Shown here: one piece after another, positions 51,701 to 63,792 of the stretch
Layout: every line of letters starts with the position of its first letter
Position numbering within the stretch: position 1 is the first letter of the stretch
Assembly: GCA_030248295.1 (NCBI GenBank)
Contig: JASANH010000938.1
Location: forward strand, 2,232,001-2,296,000
DNA from: Mesodorylaimus sp. YZB2_4
Taxonomy: Eukaryota > Nematoda > Enoplea > Dorylaimida > Dorylaimidae
DNA: 64,000 nt
Direction: 5' to 3'
Translations under genes and position numbers: made by a program
Notes under the pieces: generated by a model
What the model was told of the DNA's origin: nothing
Database searches by the model: none
What the model saw: the letters and a program-made list of their open reading frames with translations, nothing else

Positions 51701-52078
51701 GAACTCATGTCTGAAACCAGGAAACGTATGTCATACGCTTACCCCCTGTCACTTACTTTTCATATATAATCCCCACCGTTTCAGGTTGATACATTCGAAT
51801 TAGAGGCAGTGTCCGTAAGGGAAATATCAAAAGTACAAATCGGGCTAGAACCAAGAAAGAAGACATCATCTTGGTTCTTAGAACGGGTCGAGATTTTGGA
51901 CCCCGAAACCGAACAGTTGTACCTTTTTCCGTGCGAAAAGTAAGTCTTGAACGGGTCTTTCCCTTTGTTACGGATCGTCATCCACCTCTTCTTACGCAGA
52001 TGGTTCTCCGATTCGAAAGGAGACCAGAAACTTGAACGCGTTCTCACACCAGCATCGGTTGTGGACGGGGCAGACTGA
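45788..52078 (+). CDS. Tandem doublecortin, IQ-motif and five-PLAT-domain protein
   Basis: Start at 45788 (MSTVPNLPSLSANGSEAKSY). DCX domain 1: YFFKEGDEFFQGVRVPVSKH, LESLLDDLNEKVPLYFGVRR, VFTPTGKREVHSLDELENLG (to about 46145). DCX domain 2: LFALNGVPGRVYRMQFRTRR, then VAKLYTPDGQK (about 46640-46800). A basic linker follows (KKTAKRIRRRTISKRKRKK). Three IQ motifs: AATKIQATFRGFRARKK (47340), VVIQAGIKGYLARKKYR (47720), AIQAAYRGHAARRRLHRK (48210). A Lys-rich segment precedes five PLAT beta-sandwiches at about 48640-49250, 49360-49800, 49870-50520, 50695-51510 and 51555-52078, each with motifs of the type GRWNVRLHVERA or TYRISIYVGN. Doublecortin binds microtubules and PLAT binds membranes or proteins; the mix resembles ciliary RP1 and LOXHD1 families. 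An intron contains a SINE (47513-47640). One junction near 51110 was hard to place in phase. Confidence 0.82.
47513..47640 (+). mobile_element. tRNA-derived SINE, copy 1, in an intron
   Basis: 128 bp flanked by a perfect 10-bp duplication TTCAAAATCA (47503-47512 and 47641-47650). The body begins CCGGCCTCGTGGCCTGGTGG with an A-box-like TGGCCTGGTGGG and a B-box-like region around GAGTCTTCGACTC. The ends CCGGCC/GGCCGG could pair as an acceptor stem. A CTCTCAC anticodon-like stretch suggests a tRNA-Glu ancestor. The 3' end is A-rich plus ACATGA. It shares sequence with copy 2 at 58617. Confidence 0.82.
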
Positions 52079-52270
52079 AGCGTACACGTGTCAAATCACA
52101 GGGTTTTGTGTAAAAATATGGCATATTCATTGTCATAAAATCAAGTAAAGATTGTGTAGCGACTAGTAGTTGAAGCACTCTAACAAGCAGCTAGCCTCGT
52201 AGTACCAGGAACACTGACAGATAATCAAATACGCGGGACAAATCCAATGACAATATAAAGCAAATAAGGA

Positions 52271-54224
52271 TTATGGTTCGCCGACAAGTTTCAGAAGCAG
52301 GCGGCCGTAGTCTCCTGAACACTCGTCGCGCACGGCCTTCGTCAAGCTTTTCTTATATCTACGCTGAAATTCTTCCTTTATGGTTTGGAGGTCGATCTAA
52401 AAATAGATCCATGCGAGGTCGTGAAGCAGTCATAATATGGTCTTGTCCAAGTCGACGCCTACCTCGCTTCTGGACACGACCAATCGGATGAGGGTATCGT
52501 CGTCTGTGCCCGTTCCATGCAAGCAGTCAGCTATGCGATCAGCGAAATATCCGATTGGATTTCGGATGATTTTTACTGAAAAGGCTCTACGCTACAAATT
52601 TAGAAGACGGGGTGAGCGTGGAATACGTACTCATCGCCAACAATCCATCACGAGCGCCGGCTTCGAATTCCTTTCGTATCTCCTGTTCGATACTGTGTCC
52701 TGTCTTCTTTTTGTACGCCTCGAATATGAATTTAAGTTGTTCAGCAGATCGAAGGCACAGGAGCTGCTTCAGGTACGAACCATTGGTCGTCCATTGCGAG
52801 GCGCCCGTCTGAAAAATGTCGGTGCTGAGGGCCGCCTAGGCGCATCCTGATCACTGGTCGTCAGTGACTCGGTCTTTATCAGAAAATAAATCAGCCCGCC
52901 ACTCACCGCGATCAATTTCAAAGCATCCTTTTCACACTCCTTCAGATCCGGCTGGCCATTCTGGGTTGCCTTTTCTGTAATAATCGACTTGACAATGGCA
53001 CCAAACCCGTCCGAGGTCATCGATAATAGGTTGGCCTCCAGTCGATCTCCAAATTCCTGATTGTAAGCCTGCTTGATTAACTCGATCTCCTATAAGTGGA
53101 TCCTTTCAAACTAGGCTGCTGATCTCTAATTGCCATCCAGAACTTACTGATGCATCCCTCGTGCACAGGATTTCCACCACGCACTGCTCATCAGTTTTCG
53201 TTAAGAGTAGGGCTTTACGCAAGGACTGGGCATCGTACACGTGGCTCGGACACATAAGTGCCAAGCAGGCGTCCAGAAAATGTCCGCCTAGTTCGTCTTC
53301 CAGATCATGAATGAGGTCCTGAATAAATAAAGCAATGTAGCAAAATTTCAAAGACTAGGGTGGTGGACAAGGAAGTAGATGTCGACAAATCGAGCGCTAC
53401 AGTACGCAAATTGGATCATATCACTGCCTGAAACCTGACCATGTGCAAACTCATTCTAGCATAGGATTAGCATTTAATCTTGTTGTTATGAATAATACAT
53501 GGTTTCTTGGGCGTCATTCTATTTGCATGCGCAGAAGCCTCTTCAAAGGCGCATGAAGTTTTGCTTGAATCCCCTTCATTTGAGAAAGGTCATCACATTG
53601 TCTAATCAGATCCAACGATGAGCTATAATGAAATTAGGCAGCAACTTTGAGACATACCCACTTGTTCTTACTGTTCACTTTTCTCACTTGGATTTCGAGA
53701 CAGCAGACACAGTAGCATCTACAGTACGCTCATTCAGGTCAGCTCGTGCACAGTTGAAAGAACAGCTCTTGGATACTACTGTAGAACTGGGTCTCAGTCC
53801 ACACCACCTACTCACCCGTCCATATACGGCTTTGTATTTCTTCTTTATGTCTTGTCTCTGCCAATTGGCATGAGATGCAATAACGTCGATGACAACTTTT
53901 TCATCCGTCCCTGAAATGCTCTCCGTTGCAGCTGCACACAGTCAGAATCATTTACTAAAACGGACTCGACATACCCAGCCCGCGAAAGGCTTTCCTCAAA
54001 GCCTGCGCTGCGATTTCCGGATTGAAATCATCGCCCGATGGTGGTTTGACAGTCCCCTGATAACAAAAAACACTCGGGCGTACTTGAATTTTTTAAAAAG
54101 GAGAGTCGGCAAGGGCCCTATCACTGTGTGATAACGAAGAAAGGAAAATAATTTCTGTTTTCCTACAGTGTGTGCCCTGGAGGTTCAATCTTACCTCGTG
54201 CTTAAATAAATGGAGAAGAGTCAT
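52271..54224 (-). CDS. Annexin
   Basis: Calcium-dependent membrane-binding protein. The proposed start at 54224 gives MTLLHLFKHE, spliced to GTVKPPSGDDFNPEIAAQAL (54075-53975). Annexin repeats are visible in order: repeat 1 AAQALRKAFRGLG; repeat 2 around ELGGHFLDACLALMCPSHVY, DAQSLRKALLLTKTDEQCVV and EIELIKQAYNQEFGDRLEA; repeat 3 SEQ-type block CLRSAEQLKFIFEAYKKKTG; repeat 4 GTDDDTLIRLVVSRSEIDLQ, then TIKEEFQRRYKKSLTKAVRD and SGDYGRLLLKL. The stop is at 52271-52273. Type-II calcium sites of the GXGT type are retained in repeat 4 (HGTGTDD). Repeats 1-4 all appear present; the 10-residue first exon is the least certain part. Confidence 0.87.
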
Positions 54225-56083
54225 GAGGGAGAAGAGGCAACTGTCCAAGACACCTTCCGAGACCGGCCACACGTAACCTTGTGCACGCCTTTCGTCGAGA
54301 TAGTCTGGGGAGAGAATCGATGAGAATGCGTCCTTCCCACGACGAAGGCTCACCGTCAGGAGCTAATAACTTGTACCGGTGGATTCCGTTGTCATTAAGT
54401 GCACCTGAGCAAAACAAGCTGCCCAGACACCCTTACGAATCGGAATTGAGGCAAGGAACGACGACCAAGGTGGCTGTAAGTCACCACACCTTTTCTCAAC
54501 CTAGCACTACCTAAAGTCAAGAAATAAAAGTGGAAGGTCGCCTGCCGCGGACTCGACAAAAAGGGCCCGACGTCGAAGAGCTCTCCTAGCCAAGTTTTGT
54601 CACCTCTGGAACATGGACGCGCGATCGTCGATGTCGGCGTTTCAGTTTTGGAGTCGATGCCAAACACTTTTCATCGAAGGTCACGCTACGCTGCTTCATG
54701 GCCATGTAAGAAGAGTGCAGAGCATTCCAATCCACACGCTATGTCCAATTACAGGTGACCCGCTCTTACCATTTAATCTCGTGCACCAACGACTCTAGCA
54801 AATGCCATCCTGACGAACACAACCAAGTCTTACTTGAGAAGGCAGGGCTTGCTGCTCGGCGTGGTGCATCGGTCGGCCGTCTTGTATGGATGTACGCCTT
54901 GCAATCAGGCGCTTCCTGTAATCGCTGGCCAGTCGAGCTCACAAGCAGGTCGGATGGCTGTTTTGTGCTAAACACGCGTCATCCGGTGCCGAGGAGAGGA
55001 AAACAGTTATTAGGGGGTCATTGTACTCGTACCCGTGGGCTGTAGGGTCTTTGTTCGAAGCTCTACAGAAGTCATGAGCGAGCTACTGATTAGTCGCATG
55101 GAAACACACAGCACGTACAATACAGTCCGAGGGCTTTGATAGCTGTGCCCCCGATCGACTGCAAGTCTACTGTAACTGCCAGTGCGCCATGGGACTGCTG
55201 AACGTCAACAGCATTGTTTCAAGTTTTTTGCGACATCCGTTTGAATAAAAGGGTTTTGGGCTTGAAGGCCAGTGAAGTTATTGTAGGAGAAGTAACAGGC
55301 AGCATGCCATGAACACTGCGATGGCCTTATGGCTACATTGTAGCCACAGATGTCAGAGCAGAAAGGAGAACGCGACCAGCATACAACGGAACAAGCTTGA
55401 GAAAAACAATACGACACAGAAATTTTCGTAGTAGCGAGCCAAGGGGCCACCTTAGCAGAACGGGTTGGTGTATCACATGCTTACGAAAGGTTGTGACGTA
55501 CTAGTTCATACATACAGTATTGTCAGACAAAACGACCTTGTCTCGTTTCTCCTTGATCTTTAATTGGTCCCACACCTTAACTAGAGGTTTGTATTTCCTG
55601 GAACAAACGATAGAATTGCCCCAGAATATGCGCTACCATGCGACCAAATGCACGCATCAAGTGTACAAAACGTTGTTAGAAGAATGGCGTACGCATCTTC
55701 ACCTTTAGAGGTAGGGTAAGCTCTCACGACAGACAGTCTGCAGAACAAGAGCGAGAGGGTGAGTTAATTCAGCAGTCACCGCGAGTACTGTTGCCATAAT
55801 ATGCGGACTGGCAATCGATTAGCAAAGTACCCTGCTGAGAAAGTACGGTGCACACAAGCTATGTATTTCCTGCACATGTTACGATACAGGTATGCACGAC
55901 CATCCCCTCCACGACGTTCACTTAAAAAACTACGCGCTGCTGACGATGAGTACAACGAATTTCATGCTGATAATAGTTACCATAAGCACAAGGATCCACG
56001 AGCTAGCAAAAACCCGCCCTTCCCCAAAGCCTACGACAAATACATACAGAAGATACCAACCACAGTAAACCATCGCCAGTCTT
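54225..56083. other. Intergenic region, no gene recognised
   Basis: About 1.9 kb between the annexin start (minus) and the RTF2 stop (minus). Holds the annexin promoter and the RTF2 3' UTR. Open frames up to about 100 codons occur on both strands without domains. TACAGTA/TACTGTA sites occur at about 55173 and 55514. Confidence 0.5.
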
Positions 56084-57428
56084 CTAGTAATACAAAGGAT
56101 TGTGAGTGACCCAGTGAGCTTTCGGTTGGTTTTTCGCCGCGTCACTGGTAGTAAATAACGACTTAAAAACTTTGCTCGCGTTCGGATCCTCTTGAATTGT
56201 CTTCGGTTTCTTGCTCTTATCAGCTGATCCGTTGGAGTCCCCATCCTTCCTTTTAGGAGCAGTGGCTTTCGATCCATTTGCGGCCTTACAAATGGTTGCT
56301 GTCCCACCTGTTTGTTTTTCAGTGGTAGATTTAGAAGAGAAAGTTTGAGTGCCCGATGTCGATGGCTTGTCATCGTCGGCACGCTCGCTGTTGTTCTGTG
56401 ACGTCGTCTCCGCGTCTGTAAAAGACAAGAAATCAAATGTTGTATGGAACTAAAATGGCCTATCAAAGGAGCCCGTTAATTTGGAGTGTTTAAGAGCTCT
56501 TTCGCCAAAAGTTGCAAAAACATACCTGACTGTTGCTTCTTCGATTTCTGCTGCGTTTCGCGTTTTTTGTCTCGTCGAGTGCGATATTGCTCGACCTCCT
56601 CATCAGTTCCGTTCAATACGACCACGTCGTCTTCTTTATACGCCTTTCCGCACTGAAACGAAAAACCGTACAATCTCCAGTTTGAATAGACCCCTTAGAG
56701 CAGTATTGCCCCTTCCATAAAACCACTAACGAACCTTGTGGCAAACCTCTGACTTTACTTCTTTCAATGCTCGCTCTGACAGCACACATCCGCAAGACCA
56801 GATGGCACAGAATCTGAAAAAGAAAGGTCATGTACCTGCAGACTCTACAGTAGGGATCTGCTGTATAGGCCTGTAAGAAGCCGATAAAAATTTTCTAGAA
56901 CATACCTATGCTTGCCATTCATTTCGATGCCAACCACAGGGCAAATAAACTGGGCCACGTTATAATCCTTAAATTCATCTCCTTTGTCAACCTTAGTCGT
57001 ATCGAACGAAGGATTTTTCGTCAGGTTTAACGTTTTGATGTCCTTCAAATTACGTATATGATTCGCGTTCTCGTTTTCGGAGAGTGTTTTGGCCAAAAGG
57101 GCTTCAATAATAGATTCTTTATTAAATAATCTGTAAAACCAAAGTTTCCATAGTCATGTCTAGAAGTCACTACCACTCGTTAGACTCACCTTCCCAAATA
57201 GCAGGCCACAAGCGGTTCGCGTTGGACTAACTGTGTCAGCGCGCAATATTTCCACTTTGCGGCATTTTCGATATCACGCTCGACCTAAAAATTCGCAGAT
57301 TACAGAGTACCTACATCTCGAGTGAGACATTTTCAATCGAATGACCAACACGGGCCTACTTTTTCTGGTTTCTTTTTGGTCCTCACAAGTTCATCGCGTC
57401 GAGGAATCGTGCCGCCGTCACAACCCAT
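56084..57428 (-). CDS. RTF2: Replication termination factor 2
   Basis: Start MGCDGGTIPRRDELVRTKKK at 57428, the invariant RTF2 N-terminus. First zinc/RING-like half: WKYCALTQLVQREPLVACYL then GRLFNKESIIEALL. Linker NHIRNLKDIKTLNLTKNPSF. Second half: AQFICPVVGIEMNGKHRFC, SCGCVLSERALKEVKSEVCH, and CGKAYKEDDVVVLNGTDEEV. A basic, Ser/Thr-rich tail ends with VFKSLFTTSDAAKN and HWVTHNPLYY, matching the conserved C-terminal signature. Introns are short. The protein is removed from stalled replication forks by DDI1/2-linked proteasomal action in known systems. It is complete and intact. Confidence 0.95.
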
Positions 57429-58596
57429 CGCGTTTTCGGTACTGGATACGAGGAATTTTTTTATAATAAAATTTGCACGAATACAACCGCAAAAACCGTT
57501 TTCTTTTACGCCCTTCCTGTTCCTCAGATATCTATCTGGACTGGGTGTCGTAGTCGACGAAAATATTCCTCGCCGACGTCGTGGTTAGCACGGTAGCACG
57601 CACACAACAAATTTAGGTCAATTGCTTTTATTATCAAAAACGCGGCAATTTAAAAGGTCAACTAGACGCGCAAGTGAGTAGAATGCGATTGAACATCGAC
57701 AAACAGACTTCACATGGCAACACCCATTCGAGAAAATCAACACAACTTTTAGATATTACCATCCAGCGAATCTGTACATCCTACATCGACTCGGTCCCGC
57801 CAGTATCATTCTATGCTATGCTATACTTATTACTACTGTATGCTAAGAAGCTTACCTCACTTGTCTTGCATCACTGTCAGTTGTGTCACTATGTATCACC
57901 ACTAGTCGACCCTCTACGATCCTTTGTCGACCACGAGTCGGACAAAACCTGCATTGGAAAATTGGAAAAAGGCTGTCTCCAAAGCCCAAGAAGAACTACG
58001 GCAGCTCACAATGGTCTCCTCGCACATCGACGCAGAGCCTTTGTAGGTTTTCTTTGATCGGCAGGAGGATCCTTCGTGGATCCAGCGGGAACTGGTGGAA
58101 GCATGATTTCGGTGTAATAATACCCCAGCAGCAGCAGCCTAACAGAGCAAATATGAGCACCAAACGGGTCGGCGCTCATCTTGACCGTCTTGACCATTTG
58201 ATCGCGTCCATTTTAGGTCTTGATTTTCTGATTCAATTTTGTGAACATGATGAGCATTGACGCGTCAGCAGCACATTCACAGCCTAACAACGAGGTGCCT
58301 AACTGGCTGACCAGACTGCCTTAATTACACTGCAGAGCAAATGGGAAGCACCCTGGCTTGAATCATCTTCACATCAGAGACATGATTTCTAGTAGACTCC
58401 GGCGGTTCTGCTCTCCATGTGTCTTCGAAGCGATTATTTCGATGGAAGCAGGAATACACGAGTATCTACCTACTTGTATGGGTCTATTTCTTGTGCTATA
58501 GAGCAGTGTTCCCAATAAGACGCCCTGGAGCTCTCCCTTCCCGAGGTATCCAAAGATTTAGTCTTCACTGCACTGTCTTGTCGAATGGATCACGTG
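57429..58596. other. Intergenic region upstream of RTF2
   Basis: Contains the RTF2 promoter next to 57428. A plus-strand frame at about 57944-58090 reads PALENWKKAVSKAQEELRQL and, after one in-frame stop, EDPSWIQRELVEA. This looks coding-like and could be a remnant or an unrecognised exon, but it has no match that I can name. CAGCAGCAG triplets lie near 58128-58138. Confidence 0.35.
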
Positions 58597-58616
58597 CCTC
58601 GTGGCCTAGTGGCCGT

Positions 58617-58779
58617 CCTCGTGGCCTGGTGGGTTAGGCGTCTGCCTCTCACGCCAGGTGCGCAGTTACGGGCGAGTGTTCGACTCGCGGGCCGGTAAAT
58701 CATTTCGTGTAAAATGTGTCCCTTCACCCTCGAGTGCGCGTAAGCGTTTGATGATGAGGTAAAACATGAACATGAACAT
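58617..58779 (+). mobile_element. tRNA-derived SINE, copy 2
   Basis: Nearly identical to the SINE at 47513 over its first 110 bp (CCTCGTGGCCTGGTGGGTTA onward, same A-box and B-box). It is longer at the 3' end, finishing in an (ACATGA)n-like tail at about 58762-58780. A partial 5' duplicate unit, CCTCGTGGCCTAGTGGCCGT, precedes it at 58597-58616. Flanks GAATGGATCA (58583) and GAATGATCA (58780) look like an imperfect target duplication. Confidence 0.78.
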
Positions 58780-59110
58780 GAATGATCAGGCCATTCAGCC
58801 TAAAATTGACGGAGGGGTCGAATGGCTTCAGTTAAAAGCATGCTGAGCTCTTTCCAATAATTCGAAAAGGCTACTGGTCTTATCAAATGTCAGGGTCTTC
58901 CAAAGTAAGTGTGCCAGAACTATGCATCAGTGTTTTTTGTGTGCCAAGATCAGGTTCGCTCATTCCCTTGTTGCTGTTGCCACACATGTCCTGTTTGTGC
59001 GTTCTCTAAACAGACTCTTTTGAAACACGTTTTTTTTGGCACGCATACAGTAACTATTTTGTAACTCAGAAAGCTGTAGAAAAAGATGCACAGTAGACTG
59101 CCATAGAAAT
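58780..59110. other. 3' flank of the large Ser-rich gene
   Basis: Likely 3' UTR of the minus-strand gene ending at 59111. Otherwise no feature seen. Confidence 0.4.
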
Positions 59111-62100
59111 CTACTTTACCATATTCAGCACCTGAATCTAAAAAACTCTTGAACATCTTTTGTCAAATTACAAATCCGTTTGGCGCACACGTTTTCTCTC
59201 CACACAATAATCCGAGGCTGACGACCTCACCTGATTTTGGCCCGACGACAGGCTGTTCACTTCTCCGCCATTCGAGGCAAGCACTCTTTCTTTACCTCGT
59301 CCATAACCAACACATCCGGGGTCGTCAACTTCGATCCGTTGTTCGCGAATGACCAATTGGGCCGTACGAATTGTGTCCCAACTGAACTCGCCGTACGAGG
59401 ACAATGTGGCTGTCCGATCGTTGCCGATATCGACCATGGGACTGATTCGACCTTGCGAGTAGTCGTCGATATTCTCCAATTCACTGCCAACCAACGATGA
59501 GGAGCCAGTGTCTTCCCTGCCTAACATAGCTGCCGTAAGCAGGGCTGACCGTTTGGTACTGCTTTGTATCTTCCCTGCAGACGGCCTGACTGCGTAGACT
59601 CCGCTCCCCTCTCGATCAATGGAATCGGTGATGGTCATGGTGTTTTCGCTTTCTGTGGTCACCGTGGACGCTTTGCCTCTGGAGAAGCTGTTCTCTTGCT
59701 CGTGCTCCTCGATACGATCCAATGGCCCACTCTGTTGCCCGTAATTGGTGTAGTAAAGCAGACGGGCGTTTCGAGCTGCACTGCGTTCTCTCATAATGTC
59801 AGCGAAGCTTTTCTCAGGGATTACAGCAGGCGCCTGACGATTGGCTCGGGAGAAAGAGTCCATGGCGGAACTGCTCTGTTCACGCTCCGCGACAGAGACC
59901 GAATAAAAATCGTGAGTGGAGTCACCTCTATACGATGTCTCGCTGGCGAGGGAGTCGTGCGAACGGGTCCCCGCGTCGGACGCACGACTGCCTGCAATGG
60001 CCCACTCCTCGTCGAGTGGTGTCAGCCGATCTTGACCGTAGTCGGATATGTTATCCTCAAAGTACCTGGAATAAAAGGCAAGCTACGAATAAAGAAATCT
60101 GGGTTCAGTTTGCCTTAAGCACGTGACACAAATCCTCCTCAAAGGAACTACAGTAGGCGCCTCACCTGTCCACCTCCGCCGTTGTAAACGCACCACCGCC
60201 CCGCTCGCGGACAATGTTCGACACAGAACTGCGTTCGCTGTTGATCGAGCTTCCACCGCTGCTCGTCTCCTTCTTTCCTTGCTGATTCGTAAGTGCTTTT
60301 CTATACAAGTCATTGGACCTTTTTTGAGCCGCAGAACTCGTTGTTGAACTGAGGGTGTCTCCCCCGTAGTACACACTGGCTTGCTCATCCCGAAATGACG
60401 TGATGCTGATAACTGAGTCCTTGGACATGATCTCGTTATCTTCTTGTCGTGTGGCTGATGTTGGCGTGAACCTTTCCTGACCATAATTCGATAGTTTCTC
60501 GCTTCCTGTGTCCGTGCCTGCATACGGAGTGTACGTTGGGACTGACCTGCCCGAACTCATTCCACTGTCCAAAGTCCGCCCCCCACTGCCAGCCATTGCT
60601 ATTCGGCTGATGCTGCCCTCGCTCTCGACACTGGTGATTGACATTCTCGAGGGATCTAAAGCTGGACCAGTTTCTGCAGGACGTTTCGAATAATCAGAGA
60701 AGCTTGATGTAGAAGACGAAGGTTTCATATGCAGCTGAAATATCTTGGCTGAAGGCATCAGGCGCTTCTGAGCCACGAAGTCCGCGTACGACTGACTGTC
60801 GCAGTACTCCTTTGCCCCTTGATCGGAGTCGCTTGATCGATTGGCCTCTGGATAATCAACACCCGGCGCTCGTCTTTGCACATTGATGTCCGCTTCTTCT
60901 AGCACTTTTCCGATTCTATCTTCAGATTGCACCACTCGTCGGCTTTTTGAAGCACTTGGCTCAACTCTAGATATATTTTCATCATCGGACCATTTTTGCC
61001 CTTGCACGTTCAGTTTTGGTTGGTGCTCAGGCAGAGGAGGAACGTAGACTGAATTGCGTTCATACAGGGCAAACAATTCGGGGTCTTCAAGATGATGCGC
61101 TTGCGGACTAGGACCAAAAAATGTCTCCCTTTGCTTGGCCAATTTTACCCGCCTTTGCTGCAAGGCTTCCTTGAGATCTATATCCGAAGATGGTGGGGAC
61201 AGAATATCGACCGCTGTATGTCCGGTTGGTATCTTATCTGCCTTTGGAGGGCGAGTGGTTGACGTAATAATGGCCTCCTTCACGAGTGCCCGCTGTGCAG
61301 TGGAGTGGTCAACGGACGTTTCACTGGACTTGGTCGCCACGGACGTGTCTGGTGAGAACATTCGCAGAGGGCGTCCGATTTGAATTTCAGGATTCACATC
61401 GGAGGACAGTAATTGAAGTTCCTGTAACCTAGCTCGAGCTTCAGCAGTAATGTCCACGTTTGGCTTCTTATACTCTTGAGGTTCCGGCCGCGGGTAAGCA
61501 GATGATGTGAAATCCGATTCCTCAGGAGCAAGGAAAGATAAAGCGAACAAACGAGGGTCACTAGCGTTCTCGGAAGCGGCCGATACTGAGTCTCTGTTAT
61601 GGTCCATATAGTCTTTTGGTAATGGCTGCGGGGGCTCGAAAGAATCGTCCGAGGACTGTGGTTCCTGGTTTCCCTGATGCGTATTGATGTCTTCGTGTTC
61701 TGGTTCCATGTTTTGCTCCGCTTGATGGTAGACCTCGTCTTGGTATGTATGATAGTCGCGAGCGTAGTGAACTACTTTCGTATCTCCCGGGTGGCGTATA
61801 TCCTTTTCCACAACTGTGTGACCTTGCTCCGCTTGATCACCAGTGCTTGTCTTTTTGAACTTTGGTTGTGGTGGCGGTGGCGGAGGGGCGGGTAGTTGTG
61901 GTCTTGGTGGCGGCGATTGCTGAATCTCGTCCTCGCCGCTGGGACGAACGCTCGCTAAAAAATGGGCTCCGACTGACTGTTGAGCAGATGCACCAGCTGC
62001 GGCCTGCAAATATTCTTGAGTTGGAGAAATGGTACCGCCACTGACTGCTCTCATCGATGTTCTGGGAGAGCCACAGATGGCGCAATAAGTGTGCATGTAG

Positions 62101-63770
62101 TAAACACCCGGCGCACCATTTGCCTGATCATGGGGCTTCTGCTCATACTGATGATGATGGTGATGGTGGTGGTGATGCGAGGCTGGTTCGAAATTGCGAT
62201 CACCCGCTGACGCACCACTGGATGCACTGCCCTTCGAAGTGTTCAGTTGGGGAGTACCTGAAATGACACCCATTCCACCTCGGCGGTCGTGCGATGTATC
62301 AGAGCCGGGTGTTATCCGTCCTCGGCGTTCGTGCGAGGTGTCTAAGCCTCCTCGTTTTTCATACGACGTATCGAGGCCAGAAGTTGGACGGTCTCTCCAA
62401 TCATGCACCACTCCTTGATCTTCTGACAAGGGCGGTATTGCTGGGTCATCAATCAATGTCTCCTTTGGCATCCGAACCTGCTGCTGTGGGGCAGGTTCTT
62501 CTTCAGGCTGCGTGGGTAGGTATATCTGGGGTGTTTGAGCCCGCTGTTCCAACACCACCTTACTCGCCTCGATCAATCCCGCGGTAGCCTCTGCGATGTG
62601 GCGTAAGTAATCTTGGACAGGTGATACTTCGGCAACATCGGATGGTGTCTTGATCTTTTTCTCCCGTTTTTTCTTCTTTTCTGTTTTGTCGTCTTGTAAT
62701 TCTTCAGTTTGAATACCACATTCAGACTGGTACGGCTCATCGGCTTGGACTGCTTGCGATGTTGTGATTTTGGGCACGATCGGGGTGTCTACCGGCAGGG
62801 GGTACCGTACACGAGCAGACGCTCCCTTGGTAGATGACTGAAGTCGACGCCCAGCAATCCCGTCCACTGGTTTCACTCGAATTCCGTCGTCGCCATTCTC
62901 AGACAATCGGTTGGTCTCGATTCTTTTTGGTTCTTGGATAAGTACCTCTCCAAGTTTTGCAGGAACGCGTCGGCTGTCCCTTCCGCTCTCATCGTCAGCA
63001 AATGTGTTAATGACAACTTCGCTGAGTAACTCGTCCAGTCGCCTGCCCTCAACAACTATCACTGGCTCTGAAAGCACACTGACGGGCGCCGACACTCCGT
63101 TTTGTGGTTGCAATGATCGTCTTTCAGTCGGTTCAGGTCTGCGTCGACTGGAGGAAGCGCGAGCCGAGGAGCTCCTTTCACCATTGCTCCTTCGACTGGT
63201 GGAAGAACTTCTATCTTCGCCAGTACCAGATTTGTGTTTCGACCGCCTGTGCTTCTTGTCAGCGGTAGCTTCTGACGCCCTGGCCGATGTGGCCATTGAA
63301 CTAGCACTTTGTGACCGAGTCCTGGACTCGCTATCGGCTTCCTTTTTATGGCGATGTTTATGTTTGTGATGCCTGTGCTTCTTATCACCTTCAGTTTCGC
63401 TCACGATCAGTTTGACTGCTGGCACGGCGGATGGGACTCTCGCTGAAGTACTGTCGAGAACATTCTCCTGCGAAGTGTCAGTCGGCATTTGGACGAGTGG
63501 CTCAGTCGAAGTGTGTTCGTGCTTCTGCTGAGACTCAACGGGCCACTGCGAGTCCGGGTAGGCCAAAGCGAACTGGTGTTGTTGATCGAGTGGTAAATGA
63601 GAGTAATCATAAAGTCCATTGTAGCCGACTGGTGTATTCACCGCTTGGCTGAAGCTAATACCTCCGGGGCCATCACTAACAATGTTCACTTTCATGGACA
63701 CGTGCATTTCGGGCAGTTGTTGACCTCCAGCACCCACGGCTGGTTGGCGTAGATCACGTCGTGATTGCAT
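59111..63770 (-). CDS. Very large Ser/His/Lys-rich low-complexity protein, unknown function (about 1488 aa)
   Basis: Exons 60166-63792 (one huge exon, in-frame first Met at 63770), 59231-60065 and 59111-59137 join in phase. The N-terminal part has a basic His/Lys block (KKHRHHKHKHRHKKEAD), an SR-like block, then KKKKREKKIKT. The middle has a run of ten His codons near 62150-62180, repeated DTSYEKRGG/DTSHERRG/DTSHDRRGG units (about 62270-62380), and a Pro-rich stretch (APPPPPPQP). The C-terminal third has related blocks SNYGQERFTPTS, SDYGQDRLTP and DDYSQGRISP. No globular domain, signal peptide or membrane segment was recognised. A conserved-looking segment is SPVQDYLRHIAEATAGLIEA. An upstream exon may exist: the acceptor at 63793 is in frame (CTQVLKEM), so the gene may extend beyond the window. 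Confidence 0.75.
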
Positions 63771-63792
63771 TTCTTTGAGTACTTGTGTGCAC

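Noticed and set aside
62080..62410. Plus-strand open frames rich in Asp/Gly opposite the His-rich coding region
   Set aside because: Shadows of the minus-strand low-complexity coding sequence.
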